The notes beneath the pieces are model-generated. The model made no database searches, was not told where the DNA came from, and was given only the letters and a program-made list of their open reading frames with translations. This document shows, one piece after another, positions 26,478-35,419 of a DNA stretch of 64,000 nt. Where the stretch lies: positions 124,001 through 188,000 of the forward strand of contig NZ_CAUM01000134.1 of NCBI RefSeq assembly GCF_000350085.1. Reading direction: 5' to 3'. The stretch's first letter is position 1. Each line of letters starts with the position of its first letter. The position numbers were made by a program, and so were the translations under genes. Source of the DNA: Mesorhizobium metallidurans STM 2683. Its GTDB lineage: Bacteria; Pseudomonadota; Alphaproteobacteria; Rhizobiales; Rhizobiaceae.

Positions 26478-27479
26478 ATGAAGCCAATCTACATCGACTA
26501 TCTCAACGCCCTCGACATCGAAGCCCTCGCAATGACCGATGCCGAGATCATCGATGCGGTCGAGGCCGGCCTGGTGGCGCAGGGCAACGGCCAGACGGTG
26601 ATCGAACCGCGCGTCCATCTTGAGCCGGACCCGTCCTTCCACGGCCATTTCAACGTTCTGCGCGGCTACGTTGCGCCGCTCGATGCGGCCGGCGTCAAGA
26701 TCGTTGGCGACTATGTCGACAACTATTTGCACGGCCTGCCTTCGGAATTCGGCATCCTCAACCTGTTCGATCCGCGCACCGGCACGCCACGCGCCGTACT
26801 CGACGCCACCGTCATCACCGACATGCGCACCGGCGCCGTCACCGCCATCGGCGCGAAACATCTGGCGAAAAAGACCTCGAAGGTGCTGGGCCATATCGGC
26901 GCGCGCGGCACCGCCTACTGGAACGTGCGCCTGCTTGACCATCTCTTCGACTTCGACGAGATCCGCGTCCATTCGCGCCGGCCGGAAAGCCGCGACGGCT
27001 TTGCCGCGAAGCTTGCCGCCGACCTTGGCAAGAAGGTCACGGCGGTTGCCGACTGGAAAAGCTGCGTCGAGGGCGCCGACATCGTCGTCGAGGCCTCGCG
27101 ACTGCCAGAGCCGCAGCCGCTGCTTAAGACCGAATGGATCAAGCCCGGCGCGCTGGTGGTGCCCTATGGCACGATGAGCGCGGTGGAGCTGTCGCTGACC
27201 GACATCATGCAGAAGATCGTCGTCGACGACTGGGGCCAGTGCAAGGGCGGCAAGTTCGGCTCGCTGCGCGCCCATGTCGAGACCGGACGGCTGAGCGAAC
27301 AGACGCTGCACGCCGAGCTTGGCCAGATCGCCGCCGGCCTCAAGACCGGGCGCCAAAGCGACGACGAGACCATCCTGTTCTGGCATCGCGGCCTGTCGCT
27401 GTCCGATATCGCGCTGGGCAAGGCGATGCTGGCTAAGGCGCAGACGCAAGGCATCGGCCAGAGGCTGCGCTTCGCATGA
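26478..27479 (+). CDS. Ornithine cyclodeaminase / mu-crystallin family protein
   Basis: This 333-residue NAD(P)-dependent enzyme has the two-domain fold of the family, with the N-terminal substrate part GHFNVLRGYVAPLDAAGVKIV and the Rossmann region LGHIGARGTAYWNVRLL. Relatives deaminate ornithine to proline, reduce delta1-pyrroline-2-carboxylate, or make N-alkyl amino acids. The usual GxGxxA dinucleotide loop is changed to GHIGARGTA. The start at 26478 is the first ATG that fits the family length. Its TGA overlaps the ATG of the ammonia-lyase-like gene by four bases, so the two act together. Confidence 0.85.
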   Translation: MKPIYIDYLNALDIEALAMTDAEIIDAVEAGLVAQGNGQTVIEPRVHLEPDPSFHGHFNVLRGYVAPLDAAGVKIVGDYVDNYLHGLPSEFGILNLFDPRTGTPRAVLDATVITDMRTGAVTAIGAKHLAKKTSKVLGHIGARGTAYWNVRLLDHLFDFDEIRVHSRRPESRDGFAAKLAADLGKKVTAVADWKSCVEGADIVVEASRLPEPQPLLKTEWIKPGALVVPYGTMSAVELSLTDIMQKIVVDDWGQCKGGKFGSLRAHVETGRLSEQTLHAELGQIAAGLKTGRQSDDETILFWHRGLSLSDIALGKAMLAKAQTQGIGQRLRFA

Positions 27480-28956
27480 GCGCGCTCGTCCTGGCGGGCG
27501 CCGGTGTCAGCATCGAGGATGTCGCGTCGGTTGCCCGCGACGCCCGGAAGGTGGATGTCGCACCCGATGTCATGGAGCGGCTCGACAGAGCGCGAAAAAC
27601 CCTCGACCAGGCTGCCGCATCCGGGCAGCAAATCTACGGCCTCAACACCGGGCTCGGCGCCAATCTTGGCACCACGGTGGAGGACGACGCCAGCGCCTTC
27701 CAGCGCCAGCTCCTGGAGGGGCGCAGCGGCGCGGTCGGCGAAACGCTGCCGGTTGAGACTGTGCGGTCAACGATGTTTGCTCGGGCAGCGATGCTGTCGG
27801 CCGGCGGCTCAGGCCTGTCGCCTGCCATTTATGTCGCGCTGGTCCAGGCGCTCAATGCCGGCGTCCATCCGGTGATGCCGTCGCTCGGCTCGATCGGCGC
27901 CGGCGATCTGGTGCTGATGACAGCTCTTGCCCGCTTGCTGATCGGCGAAGGCGAAGCCGAATACCAGGGCCGGCGCATGCCTGCCGCCAAGCGCTGATGA
28001 TGGCGCGGCTGGTGCCCGTAAGCCTCGCGCCCAAGGACGGGCTGTCGCTGATCAACGCCTCGGCTGTCTCCACCGGCAGCGGCGCGCTGGCAGTGGCCGA
28101 CGTACTATCCGCCCTCGCGCAGCAACAGCAGGCCGGCGCGCTGACCATGGAAGCCCTCCGCGCCAACCGAACGATCCTCGATCCGCGCCTGCAGGCGGCA
28201 AGACCTGCCGCCGGCCACCAACAAGCCGCGAAAGGCTTGCGCGATCTTCTGGCCAGCGACGAAAAGCAGACGCCGACGACCTTGCAGGACCCGCTATCGA
28301 TTCGCTGTATGCCGTCGATCCACGGCGCGCTGATCGAGGCGATCGGTCAGGCAAAGTGTGCCGTCGAGATCGAGCTCAACGCCGCCGCCGACAATCCGCT
28401 GGTGCTGGGCGACGACGGCATGGTGTTGTCGACCGGCAATTTCCACACCGCGTCGCTGGCGCTCGCCTTCGAGACGCTCGGCCTCGCCATCGCACAATGT
28501 GCGGCGGCCTCGGCCGCCCGTTTCATCCAGCTCACCGGATCAACCCGCAACGGCCTGCCCAAATATCTGTCGCCGGTCGGCGGCGCCTCGGCCGGCTTCG
28601 TGCCCTTGCAAAAGACGGTGGCGGCGATCCTCGCCAGCATCCGCCACAAGGCCAATCCGGTGATGCTCGACTTCCTGCCCGTCTCGGAAGGCGTCGAGGA
28701 TCATGCCACGCAGACGCCGCTGGCCGTCTCGAAATGCGCCGAGATGATCGTGCTGTGGCGGCGGCTGATCGCGTTCGAGCTGATGGCGGCCGCGCAGGCG
28801 GTCGACCTGCGCGAAGGCCTGACGCTGGCGCCAGCGACAGGTGTGATCCATGCAGCTGTGCGCGCGCACGTATCAAGCCTTAGGGAAGACAGACCGCTCG
28901 GAGCGGATGCCGAACCGCTTTACGCCGCGCTCGCCAGCGGCGCCTGGCGGGCGTAG
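27476..28956 (+). pseudogene. Histidine/aromatic ammonia-lyase-like gene broken by a one-base deletion
   Basis: Two frames together encode one protein of about 490 residues of the HAL/PAL family. The first frame (27476-27997) has the catalytic-tyrosine segment YGLNTGLGAN (Y54). It ends MPAAKR then TGA. The second frame continues at once with LMMARLVPVSLAPKDGLSLINA. Adding one base between 27988 and 27989 turns GCCGCCAAGCGCTG into GCCGCCGAAGCGCTG and restores AEAL and the full frame. The lyase triad Ala-Ser-Gly that forms the MIO group is not present: residues 138-145 read GSIGAGDL. The gene may be a new pseudogene, or the shift may be a sequencing error. Confidence 0.8.
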
Positions 28957-28993
28957 CAGCGGCCGACGAGGCAAAACCAACGCTGCGGCGCGC

Positions 28994-29794
28994 TCAGGCC
29001 GCGCCGACCTTCTTCATGAACAGGCTGAGTTCGTTGGGGTCCATGTGCACGATGTGCCTGTCTTCCGGGTAGGCGCCGCTGTTGACGTCGGCGACGTATT
29101 CCGAGAAGGCGGCGACGCGTTCCGCCTGCAGGCGGTCATATTCGGCGGCGAAATTGCGATAGACCTTCGAATGGCGGGGCATGTGGTCGCGGTTCTGGCC
29201 GAGTATGTCGTCGGCGAACAGATACTGCGCGTCGCAGCCGGTGCCCGCCCCCATCGACAGCATGATCAGCGAGGTGCGTTCCGAGATTGCCTTTGCCACC
29301 TCGACCGGCACCACTTCGATCTCGGCGCCGACAGCCCCGGCGGCCTCCAGCTGCTTGACCGCCTCGAAGACCTGCATGGCGGTGTCGGCGGTCTTGCCGA
29401 CGGCCTTGAAGCCGCCGGTCCAGGTGGCGCGCGACGGGATCAGGCCGACATGGCCGATCACCGGAATGGCATCGTCCGCCATCCGCTTGATCGTGGCGTA
29501 GCCGGCGCTGCAATAGACGGCATCGGCGCCGGCCTTGTAGAGCCGGAACGCCCAGCGCACGAAATCGTCGGCGGTGCCGATCTCGTAGAAATTGTCGCCC
29601 GGCATGGTGAACAGGCTGGGTGCGGCATCGCGGTATTGTGGGTTGAGCACCAACTCCGGCGGCACCGAGACGATATCGACGCCGGCCCGCTCGGCCGCCT
29701 CGGCCTCGTCCATCGTCAGCACGCGCAGCATCGTCAATTGCCGCTTGCCCTTCATGGCGCGCAGGTCAGCGATAGTGGGTCTTTTCCGGCTCAT
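28994..29794 (-). CDS. PanB-like protein (ketopantoate hydroxymethyltransferase superfamily)
   Basis: This 266-residue TIM barrel aligns along its length with PanB: AGADAVYCSAG, VIGHVGLIPS and VVPVEVAKAI are recognisable, and the C-terminal Glu-containing strand is kept. However, the metal-binding Asp segment (VGDSLG in PanB) reads VSVPPELV, the second Asp segment (LLADLPF) reads LFTMPGDNF, and the Lys/Glu pair (VKIEGG) reads VYCSAG. True ketopantoate synthesis is therefore unlikely. No panC is nearby. It lies last in the 14-gene array, 34 bases after the MocE-like gene, and probably has a catabolic C-C lyase or aldolase role. Confidence 0.75.
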   Translation of the reverse strand: MSRKRPTIADLRAMKGKRQLTMLRVLTMDEAEAAERAGVDIVSVPPELVLNPQYRDAAPSLFTMPGDNFYEIGTADDFVRWAFRLYKAGADAVYCSAGYATIKRMADDAIPVIGHVGLIPSRATWTGGFKAVGKTADTAMQVFEAVKQLEAAGAVGAEIEVVPVEVAKAISERTSLIMLSMGAGTGCDAQYLFADDILGQNRDHMPRHSKVYRNFAAEYDRLQAERVAAFSEYVADVNSGAYPEDRHIVHMDPNELSLFMKKVGAA

Positions 29795-29828
29795 CGATTT
29801 TATCCCCTTGTGATTGCTGTGCAGTGGC

Positions 29829-30143
29829 TCAGCCGATCTGGATCAGCACCTTACCGGCCTCGACCTTCACCGGGTAAGTCACGAGATTGACGCAGACGGG
29901 AGCCCCCTTGGCCTGGCCGGTCTTGTAGTTGAAGCGGCCATTGTGCTTCGGGCATTCGATGATGTCGTCCATGACCAGCCCGTCGGCCAGATGCGCCTTC
30001 TCATGGGTGCAAAACCCGTCCGTGGCGAAGAACTCGTCATCCGGCGAACGATAGACCGCGAAGGTGCGGCCGCCGTGGTCGAAGCGGATGACGTCCTCTT
30101 CCTCGATATCGTCCACAGCGCAAGCCTCCACCCAATCGGCCAT
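29829..30143 (-). CDS. Rieske-type [2Fe-2S] ferredoxin (MocE-like)
   Basis: This 104-residue ferredoxin has both halves of the Rieske cluster site, CTHEKAHLADG and CPKHNGRFNYKTG (CxH and CxxH). It closely fits the MocE-type ferredoxin that gives electrons to the MocD oxygenase in rhizopine breakdown and to similar non-heme oxygenases. It has no signal peptide. The ATG at 30143 follows CAGGAGATAG. It lies 32 bases downstream of the desaturase-like gene. No reductase of the MocF type is found in the window. Confidence 0.9.
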   Translation of the reverse strand: MADWVEACAVDDIEEEDVIRFDHGGRTFAVYRSPDDEFFATDGFCTHEKAHLADGLVMDDIIECPKHNGRFNYKTGQAKGAPVCVNLVTYPVKVEAGKVLIQIG

Positions 30144-30175
30144 CTCTATCTCCTGAAATCCCTGGTCCGCGCAAC

Positions 30176-31264
30176 TTATTCCGCGGCCGCCGACATGTTC
30201 ACCTCGTGGAACTCGCCACGATAGGGCCGCGCCGTCGGCGGCAGCTCGCGCTTGAGGAAATAGTCCTCATATCTGAGCTGCTTCAGCAAGACCGGCCAGA
30301 CCTCGCGATAGGCATGCCAGATCGAAGGGTTCGGCAGGGGCAGATCGTGCTTGATCAGCTCATGCAGCCTGGGCAGCGCGTGATAGGGCACCATCGGGAA
30401 CATGTGATGCTCAACGTGATAGTTCATGTTCCAGTAGATGAACCGGCTGATTGGATTCATGTATACGGTGCGGGTGTTGAGTCGGTGGTCGACGACATTG
30501 TCGGCGAGACCAATGTGCTGCAGCAAACCGGTCATCACCATGTGCCAGCTGCCGTAGAGGCGCGGCAGACCGATCAGCACAAGCGGCAGGAACGACCATG
30601 TATAGAGGGCGAGTGCTATCGTCGCGACGTAGATGGCGACATGCCAGCGCGCGGCGGTGACGACCTTCGGCAGTTCCATCTCCGGAATGAAGCTCCTCTC
30701 GTCGGGCGAGATCTTGCCGAACGCGTTGCGCACCAATGTCGGCAGCGAATAGCGGAAATCGAGGATGCCGGTGAAGGCAAGTGCTGCGCGCAACAGGTCC
30801 GGCGGCCGCATCACCGCGATCTCGGCATCGCGCCCGACGATGATCGTGTCTGTGTGGTGGCGGGCGTGGCTCCAGCGCCATGTCACCGGGTTCCGCATCA
30901 GCATGAAGCTGGCGATCTGGTAGACCACATCGTTCATCCAGCGCGTACGGAAGGCCGTGCCATGGCCGCATTCGTGCCAGCGCGAGTCGCTGGAGGAACC
31001 GTAAAGCACGCCGTAGACGAAGAAGAACGGCACGCACCACCAGTTGCCCCAGAACCAGATGCCGCCGGCGGCCGAGCCCAGGATGGCGACAATCCAGATG
31101 ATCGTATCGCGGATCGCCGGACCGTCCGATCGCTGCATCAATTCCTTCATCGCCTTGCGGGAGACGTCGGTGTGATACCATTCGGCCGAGGCCAACCCGG
31201 TTTCGATTGCCCTGCGCGTGCTTTCGCCGACCAGGCTGTAGTCGCGCTTCATCCTGTCAGCCAT
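30176..31264 (-). CDS. Membrane di-iron fatty-acid desaturase/oxygenase (MocD-like)
   Basis: This 362-residue membrane enzyme has the three histidine boxes of the membrane di-iron family: HECGH, HARHH and HVEHH. Hydrophobic segments at about residues 50-90 and 190-230 would anchor it. The pairing with a Rieske ferredoxin matches MocD/MocE, the pair that demethylates methyl-scyllo-inosamine in rhizopine users. That substrate is not demonstrated here. The ATG at 31264 follows TTTGGAGGCCACA; an extension to 31312 lacks support. It is likely to be co-transcribed with the DUF4432 gene 84 bases upstream. Confidence 0.87.
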   Translation of the reverse strand: MADRMKRDYSLVGESTRRAIETGLASAEWYHTDVSRKAMKELMQRSDGPAIRDTIIWIVAILGSAAGGIWFWGNWWCVPFFFVYGVLYGSSSDSRWHECGHGTAFRTRWMNDVVYQIASFMLMRNPVTWRWSHARHHTDTIIVGRDAEIAVMRPPDLLRAALAFTGILDFRYSLPTLVRNAFGKISPDERSFIPEMELPKVVTAARWHVAIYVATIALALYTWSFLPLVLIGLPRLYGSWHMVMTGLLQHIGLADNVVDHRLNTRTVYMNPISRFIYWNMNYHVEHHMFPMVPYHALPRLHELIKHDLPLPNPSIWHAYREVWPVLLKQLRYEDYFLKRELPPTARPYRGEFHEVNMSAAAE

Positions 31265-31348
31265 TGTGGCCTCCAAATCCTGATGGCCGCGAGCCCTCCC
31301 CGCTCCGGCCAACCTCGAAACTGGTGTTTTGCATCGCCCTCGTCACCA

Positions 31349-32530
31349 TCATGACCTGCCTGCGAGAACCGGAAATTTGCCTGACGGCTGCGGATAGTCC
31401 TGCTGCGGCTGCCTGGCAATGCCGGCGATCCGGCGCTCCGCCGCGGCAATCTCGTCGGCGCCATCGAGAACGCGGAACACCGCATCGTAGGAGCGGCTCT
31501 CGCCGTGCTCCAGCCAGATCATCTCGCCGCGTTCGCGGGCGGCCAGATTGCCAAGCACATGATGCGTCGAGGGCTCTATGCCAAGCGCATACTGCCCCGC
31601 TTGGAAATTCTGCCATTCATAGGCACAAGGCAACTGGTCCTTGCGGGTGACGACTTCAAGGCCGAGGCCGAGGCGGTCGTTCACCACCGCCACCGGCACC
31701 TCACCCTTGGCGTCGGCGCCGAGCTCATGCTGCCAGACCTGCTCCTGGAAACCCAGTTGCGGCGCCGGCATTGTGCGGTAGCCGACCTTCTGCGCCTCGT
31801 AGCGCTCACCGGCGTGTCCTGCCCACACAACATCCCGGATCGGCGCCAGATAGCGTGAACCCTCGTCGAGCACGGGATGGCTGACATTGATGTGGTAGAA
31901 ATACATATGCGGCGTGCGGTTGAAGCCGTGATTGACGACACGGTCCGACAGCCGGATCTCATTGCCGCCGACATCCGCCTCGATCCGGCGCAGCAGGTGC
32001 AAATCCTCGCCGAACACCGTCGACTGCTGGACGACGGCTTCGGCCCACAGTACGCAGCGGTCGCCGTCCCAGGCCTCGCCATAGCCGGTCAGCCGCGCCG
32101 GAATGGTGCTGATGCGGCCATGCAGCGAATGGCGCACCGTCTTCTTCGGCGGATAGTTGTAGCTGTCGGCAGGCACCTCGTTCATGAACAGGATGTGGTC
32201 GAGGCCGCAAGTGAGCAGCAGGCCGGAAAACGACCGCGCCCAGGCCAGGCCCTCCTCGCCCTCATACTCGTGCAGGCCGGGATGGCGAAAGCCGCTCGGC
32301 GAATGCCAGCCGATCGCCTGGCCCCTGAAGTCGCAATCGGCGATGTCGAGCGCCCGGTCGACGAGTGCCGTGAAGCGCAATCCCGAGCCGGTGCGAAATT
32401 CGAGCATGCGGATGCCGCGCTCGACGCCGTCGCCAAGCGTCATCAGCCGCACGCCGGCGAATTGCGACAGCATGCCGGACCGCTCCGAAACCTGCCGGCG
32501 CGACAGCGTCTTGCCGTAAAGCTCTACCAT
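31349..32530 (-). CDS. DUF4432 family protein (aldose-epimerase-like fold)
   Basis: This 393-residue protein has a galactose-mutarotase-like pattern: early ALVDRALDIADCDFRG, LLLTCGLDH, then NRTPHMYFYHINVSHPVLDEG and a late HVLGNLAARERGEMIWLEHGE. DUF4432 proteins are found with sugar or polyol catabolic genes and are presumed to be anomer or ring isomerases. It lies between the CUT2 ATPase gene (28 bases) and the MocD-like gene. It has no signal peptide and should act in the cytoplasm on the imported sugar. Confidence 0.82.
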   Translation of the reverse strand: MVELYGKTLSRRQVSERSGMLSQFAGVRLMTLGDGVERGIRMLEFRTGSGLRFTALVDRALDIADCDFRGQAIGWHSPSGFRHPGLHEYEGEEGLAWARSFSGLLLTCGLDHILFMNEVPADSYNYPPKKTVRHSLHGRISTIPARLTGYGEAWDGDRCVLWAEAVVQQSTVFGEDLHLLRRIEADVGGNEIRLSDRVVNHGFNRTPHMYFYHINVSHPVLDEGSRYLAPIRDVVWAGHAGERYEAQKVGYRTMPAPQLGFQEQVWQHELGADAKGEVPVAVVNDRLGLGLEVVTRKDQLPCAYEWQNFQAGQYALGIEPSTHHVLGNLAARERGEMIWLEHGESRSYDAVFRVLDGADEIAAAERRIAGIARQPQQDYPQPSGKFPVLAGRS

Positions 32531-32557
32531 GCGACGGCCATCACTTAGTTCCCGCCT

Positions 32558-33340
32558 TCATTTTGCCCGAGCCTCTCGCAGCAGGGCCGACATGTCGGCG
32601 CCGGTGATGATGCTTTCCACGGTCAAGAGGTCGGTGTCGGCGACGGTCTGCTCGGCGACGATCTCGCCGCGCCGCATCACGATGATGCGGTCGGCGACCT
32701 GGAAGACATGGTGAATATTGTGGGTGATCAGCAGCACCGAATGGCCGGCATCGCGCACCTCCTTGACGAAGCGCAGCACGCCATGCGTTTCCTCGACGCC
32801 GAGATTGTTGGTCGGCTCGTCGAGGATGATCACCTTGGCGGCGAACTGCATTGCCCGCGAAATGGCGATCGACTGGCGCTCGCCGCCCGAAAGCGTGCTG
32901 ACCAGCGCATCGGCATCGAGTTTTTTCGAAATGCCGACGCGCTTCAGAAGCGCCGATGCGGCATCGCGCAGCTTGGCGAGGTCGAGCGGCGCGAACACGC
33001 CCAGCCATTTCAGATTGACCGGCTCGCGGCCGAGAAACAGATTGCGCGCGATGCTGAGATCCGGCGCCAGCGAAGTGTCCTGGTGGATGGTCTCGATGCC
33101 GAGGTCCATCGCGTCGCGCGTCGAACGGATCGACACCTTCTGTCCCCGCACATAGATCTCGCCTCTGTCGACGGGAAACACACCGGAGATCGCCTTGATC
33201 AGCGTGGATTTGCCGGCGCCATTGTCGCCGAGCAAGGCCACCACCTCGCCTTCGCCAAGCGTGAAGGACGCGTTCTTCAGCGCACGCACGCTGCCAAAGG
33301 ACTTTTGCAGATTTTGCAGCCTGAGCACTTCCTGCGCCAT
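32558..33340 (-). CDS. Sugar ABC transporter ATP-binding protein (single-domain, FrcA-like)
   Basis: This 260-residue ATPase has one ABC domain: Walker A GDNGAGKST, Q-loop TIHQDTSL, signature LSGGERQSIAISRA, Walker B VIILDEPTNNLG and H-loop ITHN. The ATG at 33340 follows AGAGGTTGAAG and is preferred to the TTG at 33346. It starts two bases after the stop of the permease gene, so the two are coupled. It belongs to the importer formed with 33343-34362 and 34409-35350, inside the long minus-strand array. Confidence 0.9.
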   Translation of the reverse strand: MAQEVLRLQNLQKSFGSVRALKNASFTLGEGEVVALLGDNGAGKSTLIKAISGVFPVDRGEIYVRGQKVSIRSTRDAMDLGIETIHQDTSLAPDLSIARNLFLGREPVNLKWLGVFAPLDLAKLRDAASALLKRVGISKKLDADALVSTLSGGERQSIAISRAMQFAAKVIILDEPTNNLGVEETHGVLRFVKEVRDAGHSVLLITHNIHHVFQVADRIIVMRRGEIVAEQTVADTDLLTVESIITGADMSALLREARAK

Positions 33341-33342
33341 CT

Positions 33343-34362
33343 TCAACCTCTTGCGGCGTTTTTCTGCAGCAAAGCGTGCAGGATGAGCATGGCGAGGATG
33401 ATGACGCCGACGAAGATGTTATAGGCAAGCCCGGGCACGCCGATCAGCACGATGCCGTTGCGGATGGCGCGCAGCATCAGCGCGCCGACGATGGTGCCCA
33501 GGATGGTGCCTCGCCCGCCGGTCAGCGCCGTGCCGCCGACCACCACCATGGCGATCACTTCGAGCTCGTAGCCGGTGCCGGCCACCGGCGAGGCAGCCGA
33601 GATGCGGAAGGCGCTGATCATGCCGGCCAGACCCGCCAGCACCGAGGTCAGGATGAACAGCCAGATCTTGACCGCATCGGCAGGCACGCCGCGCGCCACC
33701 GCCGCGTTGCGATTGGAGCCGATGGCGCTGATCCAGTTGCCGAGCTTGGCGTAGCGCAGGATGTAGATGGCCAGCAGCGACAGGCCGACGAACCACCACA
33801 GCGAGGTGTAGAAGCGGAACGAACCGATGTTGAAACTGCCGGCGAGCAGCGTCACGAAGAAGCCGGGCTGGTCCCAGGATTTCAGCGGAAACCCTTGAGT
33901 GATGTAGAGCGCGGCGCCTCGCACGACGAGCAGCATCGACAGCGTGACGAGGAAGGAAGAAATACCGATCTTGGTGACGATCAGCCCGTTGATGGCCCCT
34001 ATCGCCACGCACAGGATGAGCCCGGCGAGCAGCGCCACGCCGATGCTGGCCTCGCCATTCTGCACCAGCAGCATGACCACAACCGGCGCCAGGCCGAAAA
34101 CGGCGCCGACCGACAGATCGAATTCGCCCGCCGTGAGAAGCAGCGTCATCCCGAGCGCGATGATGCCGAGTTCCGGCAGGAACGCCATCATGTTGGAGAT
34201 GTTGAGCGGCGACAGGAAATTGGCGTCGGCGACGGCGAACACCGTCAGCAGCACGATGAGGATGATGAGCGAGGAGAATTGCGGCGAGCGGATCAGGCTC
34301 GACCCGCGCTTGGCTCCGGGCATTTCCTCTTCAGCGGCAATTGTCATGACTGCTTGAACCAT
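33343..34362 (-). CDS. Sugar ABC transporter permease (CUT2)
   Basis: This 339-residue membrane protein has about nine hydrophobic helices, the family loop LTAGEFDLSVGAVFG (GEFDLSVG in place of GGIDLSVG), and VVGGTALTGGRGT near the end. The replacement of Gly-Ile by Glu-Phe is seen in some CUT2 permeases. The ATG at 34362 or the one at 34347 may be used; neither has a strong ribosome site. A stem-loop separates it from the binding-protein gene. Confidence 0.9.
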   Translation of the reverse strand: MVQAVMTIAAEEEMPGAKRGSSLIRSPQFSSLIILIVLLTVFAVADANFLSPLNISNMMAFLPELGIIALGMTLLLTAGEFDLSVGAVFGLAPVVVMLLVQNGEASIGVALLAGLILCVAIGAINGLIVTKIGISSFLVTLSMLLVVRGAALYITQGFPLKSWDQPGFFVTLLAGSFNIGSFRFYTSLWWFVGLSLLAIYILRYAKLGNWISAIGSNRNAAVARGVPADAVKIWLFILTSVLAGLAGMISAFRISAASPVAGTGYELEVIAMVVVGGTALTGGRGTILGTIVGALMLRAIRNGIVLIGVPGLAYNIFVGVIILAMLILHALLQKNAARG

Positions 34363-34372
34363 ACTTCAGAGT

Positions 34373-34400
34373 GACACCCGCCGCCTGCGCGGCGGGCGTC
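34373..34400 (-). other. Stem-loop between binding-protein and permease genes
   Basis: On the minus strand GACGCCCGCCG (34390-34400) pairs with CGGCGGGTGTC (34373-34383), an 11-bp stem with one G-U pair and a short loop. It begins eight bases after the binding-protein stop and ends eleven bases before the permease start. It fits a processing or attenuation hairpin that favours binding-protein mRNA. Confidence 0.6.
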
Positions 34401-34408
34401 AGCTTCAA

Positions 34409-35350
34409 TCACTTGTTGTAGAGTTTCAGGATCGGTTCGACGCTTGTCGCGTCGTAGAGGCTGAACGTCTGTATGTCGTAACCGATCGGTTCACCCGATG
34501 CGGCGAGCCCGAGCAGCGCCACCGGCATGAAGCCTTGCGCCGACGGGAACTGCCAGGCGGCCGCGTTGACGAAGCCGGCCTTGACGGCTTCCGCGGTTTC
34601 CTTGGAGTTGCCCCAGCCGACCACGGGGATCTTGCCGGCAGGCACGCCGGCGCCGTCGAACACGCGCTTGACGCTGGCCGCCACGGAATCGCCTAGCGCA
34701 ATGATCGCCGGCGGATTGTTGGCCACTATATAGTCGGTCATCTTGGCGATGATGCCGGCCGGATCGGTGCCGCAATCGACGACGTCGTATTTGATGCCGA
34801 GCGGATCGAACACGCTGGCGATGCCTTCGGTCTCGAGCTGCTGATAGCTGGCTCCCGGCACTTCGACCGGCAGGAACACCTTGTCGCCCTGCTTCACCAT
34901 CTTGTGGTCGACCAGATATTTGGCCCAGATAACGCCGGCCTCCTTGAGGTCAGCGCCGACATAGGCCTGCCGCCCGGTCGCCGGATCGTCGGTGTTGAAG
35001 AACACGATCGGGATGCCGGCAGCCTTGGCCGCCTTGACTTCTTCCGTCCACAGGCCGGGCTGCGCCGAAGTGGTGGCGATGCCATCGGGCTTGGCCGCAA
35101 GAGCCGAATTGAAGGCCTCCTTCTGCGCCGCCATGTCGCCACCACTGAAGGAGATCTTGCAGGTCACCTTGAGCTGGTCGCAGGCCTTGGTCGCACCGGC
35201 ATTCCAGTCCAGCCAGAACGCATCCGACGGGCCGCCATGCGACAGCAGATAGAATGTCTTCTGGCCGTCCTGTGCGAATGCCGGCGAACCCAACCCTATG
35301 CCTGCAAACAAAGTCGCGGCAGCCGCCAGTTTCAATCCGACTTTCAACAT
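34409..35350 (-). CDS. Sugar ABC transporter substrate-binding protein (CUT2)
   Basis: This 313-residue secreted protein starts at ATG 35350 after AATGGAGGAAACGAA and has a signal peptide ending SPAFAQD. The mature part begins KTFYLLSHGGPSDAFWLDWN, followed by cleft segments ISFSGGDMAAQ, GIPIVFFNTDDP and AIIALGDSVAA. The fold is RbsB-like. Relatives bind polyols or pentoses. It follows the isomerase gene by 69 bases. Its import partners are 33343 and 32558. Confidence 0.9.
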   Translation of the reverse strand: MLKVGLKLAAAATLFAGIGLGSPAFAQDGQKTFYLLSHGGPSDAFWLDWNAGATKACDQLKVTCKISFSGGDMAAQKEAFNSALAAKPDGIATTSAQPGLWTEEVKAAKAAGIPIVFFNTDDPATGRQAYVGADLKEAGVIWAKYLVDHKMVKQGDKVFLPVEVPGASYQQLETEGIASVFDPLGIKYDVVDCGTDPAGIIAKMTDYIVANNPPAIIALGDSVAASVKRVFDGAGVPAGKIPVVGWGNSKETAEAVKAGFVNAAAWQFPSAQGFMPVALLGLAASGEPIGYDIQTFSLYDATSVEPILKLYNK

Positions 35351-35419
35351 TTCGTTTCCTCCATTGTTGTGTACTTCGGGCCAAAAGCGTCGCCGCAAAG
35401 CGGCGACGCAGAACTCCTG

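Noticed and set aside
27997-28956. Second half of the ammonia-lyase-like gene as an independent gene
   Set aside because: It lacks an N-terminal domain and joins perfectly to the preceding frame after a one-base correction, so the two pieces are one broken gene.
29829-31264. Direct naming as mocD and mocE (rhizopine catabolism)
   Set aside because: The families fit, but mocF is absent and MocD/MocE-like pairs also occur outside rhizopine pathways. I kept -like wording and no gene symbol.
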